A DNA stretch of 64,000 nucleotides from an uncultured Bacilli bacterium (GCA_934096605.1 CAKOMI010000001.1:14134-78133), one strand, 5' to 3'; shown: positions 27,054-36,333, counted from the first letter of the stretch. Numbers and translations: made by a program. Notes: a model not told the origin generated them from the letters alone.

Positions 27054-28447
27054 AAATAGGTTGGGGGGGGGGTTCTAATAATAGAGGCGAGATAGAACTT
27101 CAGGCTTTTAGAGAACCTAATAAAAAAAGAAAAATTATATTAGCAACTATGTTGTTTAGTATGTTAGTATTATCTTGTATGTACTTATATAAAACATATG
27201 CCGTGTTTACAGAAGAAAAACACTTTAATGTGATAAATGGTGAGGTGCAAGATCCAGGAGATATCTATTTTGCTTATTATGCAGATAATACAATAACAAG
27301 GAGTATGCCTAAGAAAGGAACAGGCTATACTTTAGATACCGAAAAAAGTAATTGTACTAATGGAGTCATACCAAAATGGGATAATGGCGGTTGGCAATTT
27401 ATAGGTGATTATAGTGATTATAATGCAACAGATTACACCAGAACCAGATGCAATTTGTATTTTAAAAAAATAGATATAACGGCTGTTGATTATATTAAAG
27501 AGTTGGCTAAATACGATACAGAAACACTTGCTACAGATGAAGCTGGAGGTAATGTTAGGTATATAGGAAAATCTCCTGATAATTATGTAAATATTGATGG
27601 CGATATATGGCGTATCATTGGCGTTATGAAAGATATAGATGATGGTACAGGAAAAAAGAGTGACAGAGTAAAATTAATAAGATCTTCTTCAATAGGAAAA
27701 TATTCATGGGATAGTAGTGATTCAAAAGTTAATTATGGCAAGGGTGTTAATGAATGGAGTCAGGCCGATTTAATGAAACTTTTAAATCCTGGGTATGAAA
27801 GTGAGTCAGTAGGAGGCTCATTATATTGGAATGGCAAGTCGGGTACATGTTATAGTGATCAAAAAAATATTACAACAAGTTGTGATTTTACAAGTACAGG
27901 CATAAAAGATAAGTTGAAAAGATTAATAGGTAATGTTAATTGGGGGCTTGGGTCTGTTGATGGAGTAACTTATACATTTGCTAATATTTCTACCATTAAG
28001 TCATATGAATTTGAACAAAGTACTAATACGGGTAAAATTTGCGATGGGACGTATCAAGGAGGTATATACTGTACAGACACAGTAATAAGAACAACAACCT
28101 GGACCGGAAAAGTAGGCTTAATGTATCCTTCTGATTATGGTTATGCGACAAGTGGTGGTAGTACAATTGATAGAGCAAAATGTTTAAAAGCTGCGATGCA
28201 TTCTTGGAACAACGATTTGAATTTTTGCTATGAAAATAACTGGTTATCATGTGGCATTGATGAATTTACTTTAACTCCATCTCCTAGACCTGAATTTGAT
28301 TATGATATTTTTTCTATTCATAATAAGGTTATTGATAGTTATAGTGCGAATGCCTACATAAATGTTCGCCCTGTAGTATATTTAAAACCATCTGTATCTA
28401 TTCAAAGCGGAGATGGCTCAGAAAATAGTCCTTTTATACTAGAATAA
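27040..28447 (+). CDS. Phase-variable surface protein B (frame broken at G10 tract)
   Basis: The start region repeats that of the 25501 gene: ATG 27040, seven identical codons, then ten G. As written the product is a 12-residue peptide ending at TAA 27076-27078. With nine G it would be about 468 residues. The helix IILATMLFSMLVLSCMYLY is followed by a region close to paralog A, then diverging sequence, then the family C-terminal domain (WRIIGVMKDIDDG, IGKYSWDSS, GVNEWSQADLMKLLNPGYE, TTTWTGKVGLMYPSDYGYA, RPVVYLKPSVSI..GDGS). An in-frame ATG at 27149 lies within the helix and is unlikely to be used. Confidence 0.8.
27063..27072 (+). repeat. G10 homopolymer tract (slippage site)
   Basis: Ten G at the same codon position as in the upstream paralog. 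Nine or twelve would place the gene in frame. Confidence 0.9.
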
Positions 28448-28487
28448 TTCTTTTGAAAAGAAAATAATACTTATTTCTTTTTCTAGT

Positions 28488-28524
28488 AAAGCCTAATAAA
28501 TACTGCAGCTTATTAGGCTTTATT
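28488..28524 (+). terminator. Terminator after the tandem surface genes
   Basis: AAAGCCTAATAA (28488-28499) pairs perfectly with TTATTAGGCTTT (28510-28521), a 12-base stem with a 10-base loop and a short T-rich tail. Confidence 0.75.
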
Positions 28525-28548
28525 AAAAATATAGAAAGGTTTTTGTAT

Positions 28549-29097
28549 ATGAATAAAAAAGGTTTTGTGTTTATTGAAACTATAATAGTTATATCAATAC
28601 TTTTAGCATCTTTGATGATTGTGTATTCTTTATATGTTTCATCTATTAATAAAGAAAATAAAAGATTAAGATATGATGATCCAGTTAAATTATATCAAAC
28701 GTTTTATATGAAACAATATTTAAATAGTTTTCGTCTTAATGAATTAGAGAAAAATATTACTAATGAAAATCCATATATTAATATATATGGACAAAGTGAT
28801 TTATTTGGTGGATCTTTTAGTAATGAAAAAAAGTTTTTTGAAAGAATTACAGATGAACTTAATATTGAAACAATTTTACTTACTACTTACGATGTGTCTT
28901 TATTAACTGATTGCAAAGAAAATAGAAATATGCTTTGTACTAATAATAATTTAATCGAGTACTTAAATACTTTAGATAATGATGGAAAAAGTGGCTATAG
29001 GTTAATTATTGAGTATAAAGAACAGTTGAATGGTAAGAAATGTGAAAATAAAAAAGATTGTTATTCTTTCTATTCAAATGTATGGGTAGGTGATTAA
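28549..29097 (+). CDS. Type IV pilin-like protein (prepilin 1)
   Basis: A 182-residue protein. The N-terminus KKGFVFIETIIVISILLAS fits the type III signal peptide cut by prepilin peptidase: basic leader, Gly-Phe at the cleavage site, Glu at mature position 5, then a long hydrophobic helix. The remainder has no recognised domain but contains three or more cysteines. GAAAGG is nine bases upstream of ATG 28549. Its stop overlaps the ATG of the next pilin-like gene. A pilB-type ATPase lies at 53-54 kb; the pilC-type platform and prepilin peptidase are not in the window. Confidence 0.75.
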   Translation: MNKKGFVFIETIIVISILLASLMIVYSLYVSSINKENKRLRYDDPVKLYQTFYMKQYLNSFRLNELEKNITNENPYINIYGQSDLFGGSFSNEKKFFERITDELNIETILLTTYDVSLLTDCKENRNMLCTNNNLIEYLNTLDNDGKSGYRLIIEYKEQLNGKKCENKKDCYSFYSNVWVGD

Positions 29098-29702
29098 TGA
29101 TGAAAAGTAAGGGATTTACATTAGTAGAAATTATTGTAAGTGTAGCACTTATTTCTATTGTGTTACTTTTATTATTCCAATTAATGACTGATATGGAGTA
29201 TGATTCTTTAACTTCTATGTTTGCTAGTGATAATCAGGTGAATAGAGCGACTATCATAAAAAGAATTGACAAGGATTTAATGGATTATGGTCTTAAAAGT
29301 ATACCTAGTATTAACAATATTACTAATGGTAAACAAATTAAGCTTAGTTTTAGTAATGGTAGTAGTAAAGATATTATTGTAACTTCTAGTACACTTACAT
29401 ATGATGGGGAAAGTTATACAGTTTCTTCTGGTGGTTCTTATGATATTAATAATATAAAGATTGTATCTATACCTAGTAATTCAGAGAAACTTTGTTCTTA
29501 TATGTTAAATATTGATACAAATAACGATGGTGTATGTGATGCGAACTGTGGAACTAATGAGAGTAATATGACGAAGAAAAATGATAATTATGTATATTGT
29601 CCTATTTATCAAGCTATAAAAATAGTTATACCTGTTTTGTTTAGTGAAGATGATGTGGCACTTGATGATATAGAAATATTTTATATTGGAAAATTAAGTT
29701 AG
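29097..29702 (+). CDS. Type IV pilin-like protein (prepilin 2)
   Basis: A 201-residue protein with a textbook prepilin start, KSKGFTLVEIIVSVALISIV, cleaved after the glycine. The mature part is Ser/Asn-rich and contains a DTNNDGVCDANCG segment that could bind a metal or form disulfides. It overlaps the preceding prepilin gene, so the two are co-expressed minor or pseudopilins, perhaps of a competence-type pilus or a type II-like secretion system. Confidence 0.82.
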   Translation: MMKSKGFTLVEIIVSVALISIVLLLLFQLMTDMEYDSLTSMFASDNQVNRATIIKRIDKDLMDYGLKSIPSINNITNGKQIKLSFSNGSSKDIIVTSSTLTYDGESYTVSSGGSYDINNIKIVSIPSNSEKLCSYMLNIDTNNDGVCDANCGTNESNMTKKNDNYVYCPIYQAIKIVIPVLFSEDDVALDDIEIFYIGKLS

Positions 29703-29720
29703 ATTATAGCTTAATTTTTT
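29693..29720 (+). terminator. Terminator after the prepilin genes
   Basis: ATTAAGTT pairs with AGCTTAAT (one G-U pair) and runs into TTTTTT; it overlaps the stop codon of prepilin 2. Confidence 0.6.
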
Positions 29721-29770
29721 TCTTTTACTTTTAAACAAATGTATGTTATTATGTTGGTGGTGATTTAAAA

Positions 29771-30325
29771 ATGTATAATTATATAGTTGGAAAAATAACA
29801 GATATAGAAGCTAGTTATATAGTACTAGAGTGTAGTGGGATAGGATATCAAATTTATGTTTCTAATCCTTATCAATTTGAAATTAATAGTGAAACTAAGG
29901 TATATGTATATACACAGATAAAGGAAGATGAACATAATTTATATGGTTTTAAAACTAAAGAAGAAAAGGAATTGTTTTTGAGACTTATTAATGTTAAAGG
30001 GGTTGGGCCAAAGCTTGTGATGCCAATGCTTGCAACTGGTAGTGTTAATGGGATTATTGACGCGATAGATAGAGAAAATATTTTATATTTAAAGAAATTT
30101 CCTAAAGTAGGAGAGAAAGTGGCAAGACAAATTATTCTTGATTTAAAAGGTAAACTTGCTAAAACAGGTGATACGCCTAGTATTGGTGGTTTTGAAGAGT
30201 TAGTAAGTGTCTTAGAAGGACTTGGGTATAAAACGGCTGATATTAAGAAAATACTACCTAATTTAAATATAAATGATGAGATAGAGGTGCAAGTAAAAGA
30301 AGCATTAAAATTATTACTTAAATAG
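29771..30325 (+). CDS. ruvA: Holliday junction DNA helicase subunit RuvA
   Basis: A 184-residue RuvA. It opens [20 protein letters not shown], includes the acidic-pin region, helix-hairpin-helix segments ([32 protein letters not shown]), and the C-terminal RuvB-contacting domain ([18 protein letters not shown]). RuvA tetramers bind Holliday junctions and load RuvB. It has a GGTGA ribosome-binding site and ends nine bases before ruvB. Confidence 0.96.
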   Translation: MYNYIVGKITDIEASYIVLECSGIGYQIYVSNPYQFEINSETKVYVYTQIKEDEHNLYGFKTKEEKELFLRLINVKGVGPKLVMPMLATGSVNGIIDAIDRENILYLKKFPKVGEKVARQIILDLKGKLAKTGDTPSIGGFEELVSVLEGLGYKTADIKKILPNLNINDEIEVQVKEALKLLLK

Positions 30326-30333
30326 GAGGATAT

Positions 30334-31341
30334 ATGGAAGATGAAAAAATATTAGAAGCTGAAGAACAAGAGATAGATAACAGCTTACAAAATATTAGAC
30401 CACAAAGTTTAGATGAATATGTTGGACAAAAAGAAATTACTGATAATTTAAGAGTATTTATTCAAGCAAGTAAAATAAGAAATGAATCGCTTGATCACGT
30501 GCTTTTATATGGACCACCCGGTTTAGGTAAAACAACGCTTGCCCACATTATAGCTAATGAACTTGGCGTTGGTATTAAGACAGCATCAGGTCCTTCAATT
30601 GAAAAAAGCGGGGACTTGGCTGCGGTTTTATCAACACTTGAGCAAGGTGACGTATTGTTTATTGATGAGATTCATCGGATGCCTAAATTTATTGAAGAAA
30701 TACTTTATCCTGCTATGGAAGACTTTGAAATGGATTTAGTTTTAAATAATGATGGTAAAAGTAGAAATATAAAAATTGATTTACCACCATTTACTTTAGT
30801 TGGGGCAACTACTAGGGCTGGTGATATTTCATCACCACTAAGAGATAGATTTGGTATTATTTCTAAATTACAATATTATACAGAGGATGAATTATTACAG
30901 ATAGTTACAAGAACAAGTAAAGTACTTAATATGCCAATTGATGAAGATGCTGCGAGATTAATTGCTAAACGTTGTCGTAAAACGCCAAGAATTGCCAATC
31001 GTTTGTTTAAACGTGTACGTGATTTTGCTTTAGTAAGTGGGGCAGATAAAATAGAATATGATATGGCTAACGAATCTTTAAAACGCTTAAAAGTAGATGA
31101 ATATGGTCTTGATTCCATTGATATTGAATACTTAAAAAGTTTAATTACTAAGTTTAATGGCGGCCCTGTTGGTGTTGAAACAATCGCTACTAGTATAGGT
31201 GAAGAGGTTTCAACAATAGAAGATGTTGTAGAACCATTTTTATTGCAAGAAGGCTTTATTAAAAGAACACCAAGAGGACGTATGGCCGAAGAAAAAGCAT
31301 ATGATCATTTAAAGATTGATCACATGACTTCACTATTTTAA
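30334..31341 (+). CDS. ruvB: Holliday junction DNA helicase RuvB
   Basis: A 335-residue AAA+ motor. Seen are [15 protein letters not shown], Walker [13 protein letters not shown], Walker B LFIDEIHR, sensor 1 [20 protein letters not shown], and the C-terminal winged helix ending [12 protein letters not shown]. It drives branch migration with RuvA. AGGAGG lies directly upstream. It marks the left boundary of the accessory region that starts with repeat R1. Confidence 0.97.
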   Translation: MEDEKILEAEEQEIDNSLQNIRPQSLDEYVGQKEITDNLRVFIQASKIRNESLDHVLLYGPPGLGKTTLAHIIANELGVGIKTASGPSIEKSGDLAAVLSTLEQGDVLFIDEIHRMPKFIEEILYPAMEDFEMDLVLNNDGKSRNIKIDLPPFTLVGATTRAGDISSPLRDRFGIISKLQYYTEDELLQIVTRTSKVLNMPIDEDAARLIAKRCRKTPRIANRLFKRVRDFALVSGADKIEYDMANESLKRLKVDEYGLDSIDIEYLKSLITKFNGGPVGVETIATSIGEEVSTIEDVVEPFLLQEGFIKRTPRGRMAEEKAYDHLKIDHMTSLF

Positions 31342-31388
31342 AAGTAATACCTATATAGAAAAATAAACCAGTTATTGATGAAAGATTT

Positions 31389-31470
31389 TGTGGGAGTGGA
31401 CGCAAATATAAAATATGTTGTGGCAAATAAGCTCACAAAGCCTTATAAATAAAAGGTTTGTGGGCTTTTT
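31389..31470 (+). repeat. Repeat R1 with terminator, left end of accessory region
   Basis: TGTGGGAGTGGACG (31389-31402), 12 bases, ATGTTGTGG (31415-31423), then CAAATAA. The same blocks with identical spacing occur in R2 at 34610. A hairpin follows (AAGCTCACAAAGCC with GGTTTGTGGGCTT, then T5). The frame reads VGVDANIKYVVAN. The 31341-31553 interval otherwise contains no gene. Confidence 0.6.
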
Positions 31471-31552
31471 GCTACTTACAATTTAGGTAATTTTACCTCA
31501 AAAAAACGTTTAGAATGGAAACAAAGAGATAAAAAATTTAAGGAGGCATATT

Positions 31553-32359
31553 ATGATAATTGATAATAAGCTTTTAGAAAATGATATTATTAAATCTTTT
31601 ATGAAAAAATATAAAATTCCAAAAGAATTAAGTATTAAAATCATAATTACTGATGATATGGAAAAAGAGTATAAGCATCAATTGAATAAATTTAATAAAA
31701 GGTATGATTACATTAGCCCGATTGATTATAATGGTATTACTTGTGTTCCAAATAGTATCGATGAAGAAACTATAATTTTAATAAATTATGATAGAGTTAA
31801 AGATATAAAGTCTAATAATGCTGAAGTAATTTGTACAATTTTTCATGAATTGATTCATGCAAAGGATTATTATTTTTATTATAAAAATTATTGCAACGGA
31901 TTATATGATTCTTCAAAGAATAGAGATAGTCAATATGGATTTATGAATTGGTCAGAATTTAATGCTAAAAAAATATCTTATCTTGAGTATTGTAAATTAT
32001 TGCATAGTGAAAAGCTTTATAAAGACGAAGAATTAGAAAATATAAAGAGAAATGAATGGCCAATTAAAAACAAAGAAATAGTAGACATTTTAAATAATAA
32101 AGATTCAGATATGGAATATATTATATATAATTTAATGCTTTATTTAGGGCGTTATTCCATATGGGAAGAATTATTTTTTGGAGAATTTAATAATGGTAAT
32201 AAATTTCCAGAAGAACTAAATATGTATAAACCAGTAATAGATGAATTATATAAAGTTTTAAAAAATAATGCTGGTAAAATAGAAGATTATATAGAAATTA
32301 AAAAATTAATAAATTATTTTAAAGGTGCGTGGGTAAACATAATGCGTGATAGAAGTTAA
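31553..32359 (+). CDS. HExxH putative zinc metallopeptidase, accessory
   Basis: A 268-residue protein I cannot place in a named family. The segment CTIFHELIHAKDYY (about residues 98-111) has a HELIH motif, the HExxH zinc site of gluzincin-type peptidases, with a downstream EFNAKK stretch that might supply the third ligand. There is no signal peptide or membrane segment, so it is probably cytoplasmic, perhaps of the ImmA/IrrE-like type common on mobile elements. AAGGAGG precedes the ATG. It lies in the accessory block between R1 and the T-box metG. Confidence 0.6.
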   Translation: MIIDNKLLENDIIKSFMKKYKIPKELSIKIIITDDMEKEYKHQLNKFNKRYDYISPIDYNGITCVPNSIDEETIILINYDRVKDIKSNNAEVICTIFHELIHAKDYYFYYKNYCNGLYDSSKNRDSQYGFMNWSEFNAKKISYLEYCKLLHSEKLYKDEELENIKRNEWPIKNKEIVDILNNKDSDMEYIIYNLMLYLGRYSIWEELFFGEFNNGNKFPEELNMYKPVIDELYKVLKNNAGKIEDYIEIKKLINYFKGAWVNIMRDRS

Positions 32360-32368
32360 AATAAATCT

Positions 32369-32385
32369 TTTATTTTAGATAAGTT
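32369..32385 (+). repeat. 17-bp direct repeat, copy 1
   Basis: TTTATTTTAGATAAGTT is found just after the metallopeptidase gene and again, identical, just after metG (34486-34502). The pair brackets the metG unit. Confidence 0.6.
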
Positions 32386-32477
32386 TTAGATAAGTATTTC
32401 AAAGTATTGAAAGTGCTTCAATCCCTTATAAAATAAGGTTAAAATGCTTATAAAATTAGATAAGCTTTTTGTGGGAT

Positions 32478-32506
32478 TTGCCAAATTACAAGAAAAGTGC
32501 TATAAT
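32478..32506 (+). promoter_or_regulatory. Promoter of the metG T-box leader
   Basis: TTGCCA (32478-32483) and TATAAT (32501-32506) are 17 bases apart, directly before the leader. Confidence 0.6.
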
Positions 32507-32513
32507 TTACTCA

Positions 32514-32797
32514 TTCACAAAGCCATTGCGAGGAAGAGTAAAAAAATATAAAGCATTTTAGAGAACTCTGTTAGGTGAAAAAGAGGATGTAAGTATTTTT
32601 TGAACATGGCCCTCAAGGCGAATGACTGAAATACTCTTAGTAGGTCATTACGGGGATGCCCGTTATAGCAGATACCTATAACTATGCAAAAGACATAAGT
32701 AGGTTAGTGAGTTTAATACAGTAATGTATTAATAAATAAGAGTGGTAACGTGAATATATTCACCTCTTAGAGACTTAGTGTTTCTAAGAGGTTTTTT
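32514..32797 (+). ncRNA. T-box riboswitch controlling metG
   Basis: A leader of about 285 bases. GCGAGGAAGAGT near the 5' end resembles the base of stem I. AATAAGAGTGGTAACGTG (about 32735-32752) is a variant of the T-box sequence. The terminator is CCTCTTAGA (32763-32771) with TCTAAGAGG (32783-32791) plus six T. Uncharged tRNA, presumably tRNA-Met, would stabilise the antiterminator and allow metG expression. I did not locate the specifier codon with certainty. Confidence 0.8.
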
Positions 32798-32820
32798 GTT
32801 TAAAGAAAGAGGGAGATAAT

Positions 32821-34452
32821 ATGAATATTATAATTGGAATTAGTTGGCCTTTTGCAAATGGGGAACTCCATATAGGTCATGCAGCAAGTAGTTTACCAGG
32901 AGATGTTATAGCTAGATACCATAGACTTAAAGGAGATAAAGTTATATTAGTATCTGGTACTGATTGTCATGGTACACCGACTGAAGTAAAAGCATTGCAA
33001 GAAAATAAAAGTCCAAAAGAAATAGTAGATGATTGCCATGTTTCATTTTCTAAAGATTTTAAAGACTTTGGTATAAGTTTTGACTTATACAATAGAACAG
33101 ATGATCCTTATCATAAAGAGTTTGTTCGGGAACAATTTGTTAAATACTACAACAATGGTTATTTAGAAGAAAAGGAGGAAGAACAATTATATTGTGATCA
33201 CTGCAAATTATTTTTAACAGATCGTTACATTATTGGTATTTGTCCTAAATGTGGATCTGAAATAAAAGGTGATGAATGTGAAAAATGTGGAAGTTTACTT
33301 ACAATCGATGAAGTAAAAGAAACTAAATGTGCTATATGTGGTAATAAGGCATCATATAAGAAAAATAGAAATTTATATTTTAAACTTTCAATCTTTCAAG
33401 ACAATATAAAAGAATTATTAGACTCTAAAAGAAATGATTGGAGAGAAAATGCTGTTAATTTTACTGAAAGATATCTTAAAGAAGGAATACCAGATAGATG
33501 TGCATCTCGTACTTTAAACTATGGTATTGATATTCCAATAGATGGATTTAAAGATAAAAAGCTATATGGTTGGTTTGAAAATGTATGGGGATATGTAACT
33601 GCTAGTAAAAAATATGCTGAAGAAAATAAATTAAATTGGGAAGATTTTTGGAAAGGGAATAATAGCAAAATATATTTAGTTCATGCAAAAGATAATATTC
33701 CATTTCATACAGTTATATTTCCATCATTATTACTAGCAACCAATGATAATTATAGATTGCCTGATAAAATAGTGTCAGATGAATATATAACTATTGAAGG
33801 AGAAAAATTATCCAAGAGCAAAGGTAACTATATTACATTAAGACATTTATTAGATAATTATCCAGTAGATGCTATTAGATATTATTTTAGTATTTATAAT
33901 CCTGAAACAAGAGATTTCAATTTCACTTATGAAGGTTTTATCAATTCTATTAATGGAGAATTACTTGGTAAATGGGGTAACTTTGTTAATAGAACATTGC
34001 AATTTATTAATAAATCATTTTATGGTAATTTAAGCAGTAGTAATATTGATTCAACAATTGAAGCAAAGTTAAAAGATTTATATATTAATATTGGTAATGA
34101 TATTGATAATGGAGATACAAAAGAAGGCTTATCAAAAATATTTGATTTTATAAACTATTCAAATAAGTATTTTGATGAAAATGAACCATGGAAATTAGCT
34201 AAAGAAGATGTAATCAAATGTGAAGATATTTTATATAATTGTTGTAATATTATATTTAATATAAATAATTTACTTAAACCATACTTTGTAGAAACAACAA
34301 AAAAGGTAGAAGAATATTTAAATAGCAATATTAGCAGCTGGAATTATCAAAAATTAGAAAAGGTTGAATTATCAGAAGAAATAAAACCATTATTTATCAG
34401 ATATGATAAAAAAGTAATTGTTCAAGAAAGAGAATTTCTAAATAAAAATTAA
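32821..34452 (+). CDS. metG: Methionyl-tRNA synthetase, accessory-type
   Basis: A 543-residue class I synthetase. HIGH is at 17-20, four CxxC pairs form the zinc knuckles (CDHC, CPKC, CEKC, CAIC), and KLSKS is at 329-333. The C-terminal tRNA-binding extension found in many Bacillota MetRS is absent. A T-box leader precedes it. Its setting among repeats, acetyltransferases and an integrase remnant suggests horizontal acquisition, possibly as a second MetRS less sensitive to a natural inhibitor. Whether the genome has another metG cannot be seen here. Confidence 0.93.
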   Translation: MNIIIGISWPFANGELHIGHAASSLPGDVIARYHRLKGDKVILVSGTDCHGTPTEVKALQENKSPKEIVDDCHVSFSKDFKDFGISFDLYNRTDDPYHKEFVREQFVKYYNNGYLEEKEEEQLYCDHCKLFLTDRYIIGICPKCGSEIKGDECEKCGSLLTIDEVKETKCAICGNKASYKKNRNLYFKLSIFQDNIKELLDSKRNDWRENAVNFTERYLKEGIPDRCASRTLNYGIDIPIDGFKDKKLYGWFENVWGYVTASKKYAEENKLNWEDFWKGNNSKIYLVHAKDNIPFHTVIFPSLLLATNDNYRLPDKIVSDEYITIEGEKLSKSKGNYITLRHLLDNYPVDAIRYYFSIYNPETRDFNFTYEGFINSINGELLGKWGNFVNRTLQFINKSFYGNLSSSNIDSTIEAKLKDLYINIGNDIDNGDTKEGLSKIFDFINYSNKYFDENEPWKLAKEDVIKCEDILYNCCNIIFNINNLLKPYFVETTKKVEEYLNSNISSWNYQKLEKVELSEEIKPLFIRYDKKVIVQEREFLNKN

Positions 34453-34485
34453 GATTATTTAAAAATTGTAAAAAATTAAAATCAA

Positions 34486-34502
34486 TTTATTTTAGATAAG
34501 TT
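34486..34502 (+). repeat. 17-bp direct repeat, copy 2
   Basis: Identical to bases 32369-32385. Confidence 0.6.
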
Positions 34503-34673
34503 ATGCTAGGTTTGCCTGGTGCTCCGGAGTGCTCTGGGGTGCAACCAAGTGCCGAATTAACGAGCCAAGTGCTCCAAAAAGCTCCCAAAATTCCTAATGC
34601 CAAAAGCTGTGTGGGAGTGGACGATGGTATGAACAATGTTGTGGTAAATAACTCGCACACCCCAATAAAATAA
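34503..34673 (+). other. Small open frame across repeat R2 (56 codons), doubtful
   Basis: ATG 34503 opens a frame that ends at TAA 34671. It is richer in G/C than its surroundings and its end reads VGVDDGMNNVVVN, matching VGVDANIKYVVAN in R1. No ribosome-binding site is visible. It may be the remnant of a coding tail carried with an attachment sequence, not a working gene. Confidence 0.3.
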
Positions 34674-34700
34674 GGGGAAAAGCGAGTTTTTCTTTTTTAC
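34610..34700 (+). repeat. Repeat R2 with terminator
   Basis: TGTGGGAGTGGACG (34610-34623), 12 bases, ATGTTGTGG (34636-34644), TAAATAA, as in R1. A GC-rich hairpin follows (AACTCGC with GCGAGTT, inner CCCC with GGGG) and a T-run. GGAGCCACTT at 34726-34735 lies just beyond and recurs near R3. The 34452-34825 gap holds only these elements and a TATAAT at 34795-34800. Confidence 0.6.
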
Positions 34701-34824
34701 TAAAAATACCTCCAAAATAAGGGTTGGAGCCACTTTGGAGCCATTTTGATTTAAATATTGGACTATACAAGTAAAATTTATTAGGGTTTCATGGTATAAT
34801 TATGTATGAAAGTTGGTGATTAAA

Positions 34825-35301
34825 TTGAATTATGAAATAATTGATGTAAAACAAGAGGAAAAAGAAAAGTTATATAAATTATTACAGTATGCTTTATATG
34901 ATGGTTCGCAATATATTGATAATGACATAAATGAAGATTGTATATTTGAATATAGATGGTTTGATAATTATTTTACCGATAATGATCGAGATGCATATTT
35001 TATTAAAAGTGGAAATGCCTATGTAGGAATGGTTATGGTAAACGAGAATTTGAAATTTAATAAAGACGGTAAATGCATTGCCGAGTTCCTAATAATGCCA
35101 AGATTCAGAAGAAATCATATTGGTAAAAAGGTTGCATATGAAATATTTGAAAAATTTAAGGGCAATTGGGAAGTTCAATCGATGGAGAATAATCCTATTG
35201 CGCATTCATTTTGGAAGAATATTATATCAGAATATACAAATGGTAATTATATAACTAAAAATGATGGAATAGGGGATGTATTCATTTTTAATAATAAATA
35301 G
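34825..35301 (+). CDS. GNAT-family acetyltransferase (accessory)
   Basis: A 158-residue GNAT fold protein. The acetyl-CoA loop reads PRFRRNHIGKKVAYEIFEKF, and the C-terminal ENNPIAHSFWKNII resembles the usual N..A..FY/W segment. The substrate is unknown. TTG 34825 is preferred because GGTGA sits five bases upstream; the earlier TTG/GTG codons overlap that site. TATAAT at 34795 is a likely -10. First of three small genes between R2 and R3. Confidence 0.75.
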   Translation: MNYEIIDVKQEEKEKLYKLLQYALYDGSQYIDNDINEDCIFEYRWFDNYFTDNDRDAYFIKSGNAYVGMVMVNENLKFNKDGKCIAEFLIMPRFRRNHIGKKVAYEIFEKFKGNWEVQSMENNPIAHSFWKNIISEYTNGNYITKNDGIGDVFIFNNK

Positions 35302-35313
35302 AGGTGTTAATTT

Positions 35314-35796
35314 ATGCAAATAGTAGAATATGAAAATAAGTATTTAGAAGATGTCAAAGACTTATTAGTAGAACTTGAAGAGTATATTGTATCAATAGAT
35401 AAAGATCATTTGGATCAAGTTCATCCTGAATATAGGGAAAAAATGGCAGTTTTAGATTTAGAAAAAGTTAATAAGAACAAGGGTAAATGTTATTTGGCAT
35501 TAGAAAATAATAAAGCAATTGGCTTAATCATGGGTTGCATATTCCCATATGATGAATATGATTATCTAGACTATAAATGTCCAAAAAGAGGAGAAATTAC
35601 AGAATTAATCGTTACAAATAAAATTAGAAGTAAAGGCATAGGTCAAGAACTAATAAATAAAATGGAAGAATACTTTAAATCCGTTGGATGTGAATATGTA
35701 ATAGTTGATGTATTCGCCTACAATGATATTGGTAAAAATTTTTATACTAAAAAAGATTATCATGCAAGAATGGAAACAATGATAAAGAAAATATAG
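35314..35796 (+). CDS. GNAT-family acetyltransferase (accessory)
   Basis: A 160-residue acetyltransferase. Strand beta-4 and the CoA loop are ITELIVTNKIRSKGIGQELI, and beta-5 with the following helix reads VIVDVFAYNDIGKNFYTKKDY. N-terminal acidic stretch EELEEYIVSID is compatible with a small-molecule substrate. It sits 12 bases after the previous GNAT gene and is probably co-transcribed. Substrate unknown. Confidence 0.82.
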   Translation: MQIVEYENKYLEDVKDLLVELEEYIVSIDKDHLDQVHPEYREKMAVLDLEKVNKNKGKCYLALENNKAIGLIMGCIFPYDEYDYLDYKCPKRGEITELIVTNKIRSKGIGQELINKMEEYFKSVGCEYVIVDVFAYNDIGKNFYTKKDYHARMETMIKKI

Positions 35797-35813
35797 TAAG
35801 GGAAGTAAACAAT

Positions 35814-36149
35814 ATGAAACATGAAATGAAATTAAACAATGGATCATTTGAACGAATAAAAAATGGAACAAAGACTATAGAATTAAGATTAAATGATGAA
35901 AAAAGACAATTGCTAAAAATTAAGGATTTAATAGAATTTACTAATAGAACTAACAGCGAAAAAATGTTAGTTGAAATCGCAAACTTATATCATTATCCAT
36001 CATTCGAAGAATTATATAAACATTTTGATAAGGTAGCAATGGGATATGATGAAGATGATATAGCTGATCCGAAAGATATGGAAGAATATTATTTGCCAGA
36101 AGAACAATCTAAATATGGTGTACTAGGTATTAAAATTAAAAAAATGTAA
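35814..36149 (+). CDS. ASCH-domain protein
   Basis: A 111-residue protein. FERIKNGTKTIELRLNDEKRQLLKIKDLIEF matches the ASCH domain start (G.K..E.R......i..GD.I.F), and EEYYLPEEQSKYGVLGIKI its end. ASCH domains are thought to bind RNA or act as nucleoside deaminases/hydrolases. It follows the two GNAT genes by 17 bases; the trio looks like a cargo module between R2 and R3. Confidence 0.8.
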   Translation: MKHEMKLNNGSFERIKNGTKTIELRLNDEKRQLLKIKDLIEFTNRTNSEKMLVEIANLYHYPSFEELYKHFDKVAMGYDEDDIADPKDMEEYYLPEEQSKYGVLGIKIKKM

Positions 36150-36166
36150 TTTTATTATTAAAATAT

Positions 36167-36283
36167 GCCAAGTTGGGTGTAGGCAAAAATATAATAAGAA
36201 ATTAAAAAAGGCTTAGTAAAATAAGGGAAAACTAAGTCTTTTCGTTTTATTAAAAACAATGATTTTATATTCTGGAGCCACTT
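36167..36283 (+). repeat. Degenerate repeat R3 with terminator
   Basis: ATGCCAAGTTGGGTGTAGG followed by CAAAAATATAAT resembles the R1/R2 blocks loosely. A hairpin follows (GGCTTAGT 36210-36217 with ACTAAGTC 36231-36238, then TTTT). GGAGCCACTT at 36274-36283 is identical to the copy beyond R2. The arrangement repeat-hairpin-GGAGCCACTT is therefore shared by R2 and R3. Confidence 0.5.
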
Positions 36284-36302
36284 GTAGAGTCATATTAACA
36301 AA

Positions 36303-36333
36303 AAAGAGCTAGTGTTCCACAGTGCTTCTAGCT
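36303..36333 (-). terminator. Terminator of the integrase remnant
   Basis: GAGCTAG and CTAGCTC form a seven-base stem; on the minus strand it is followed by six T. The remnant's stop codon lies inside the stem. Confidence 0.6.
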
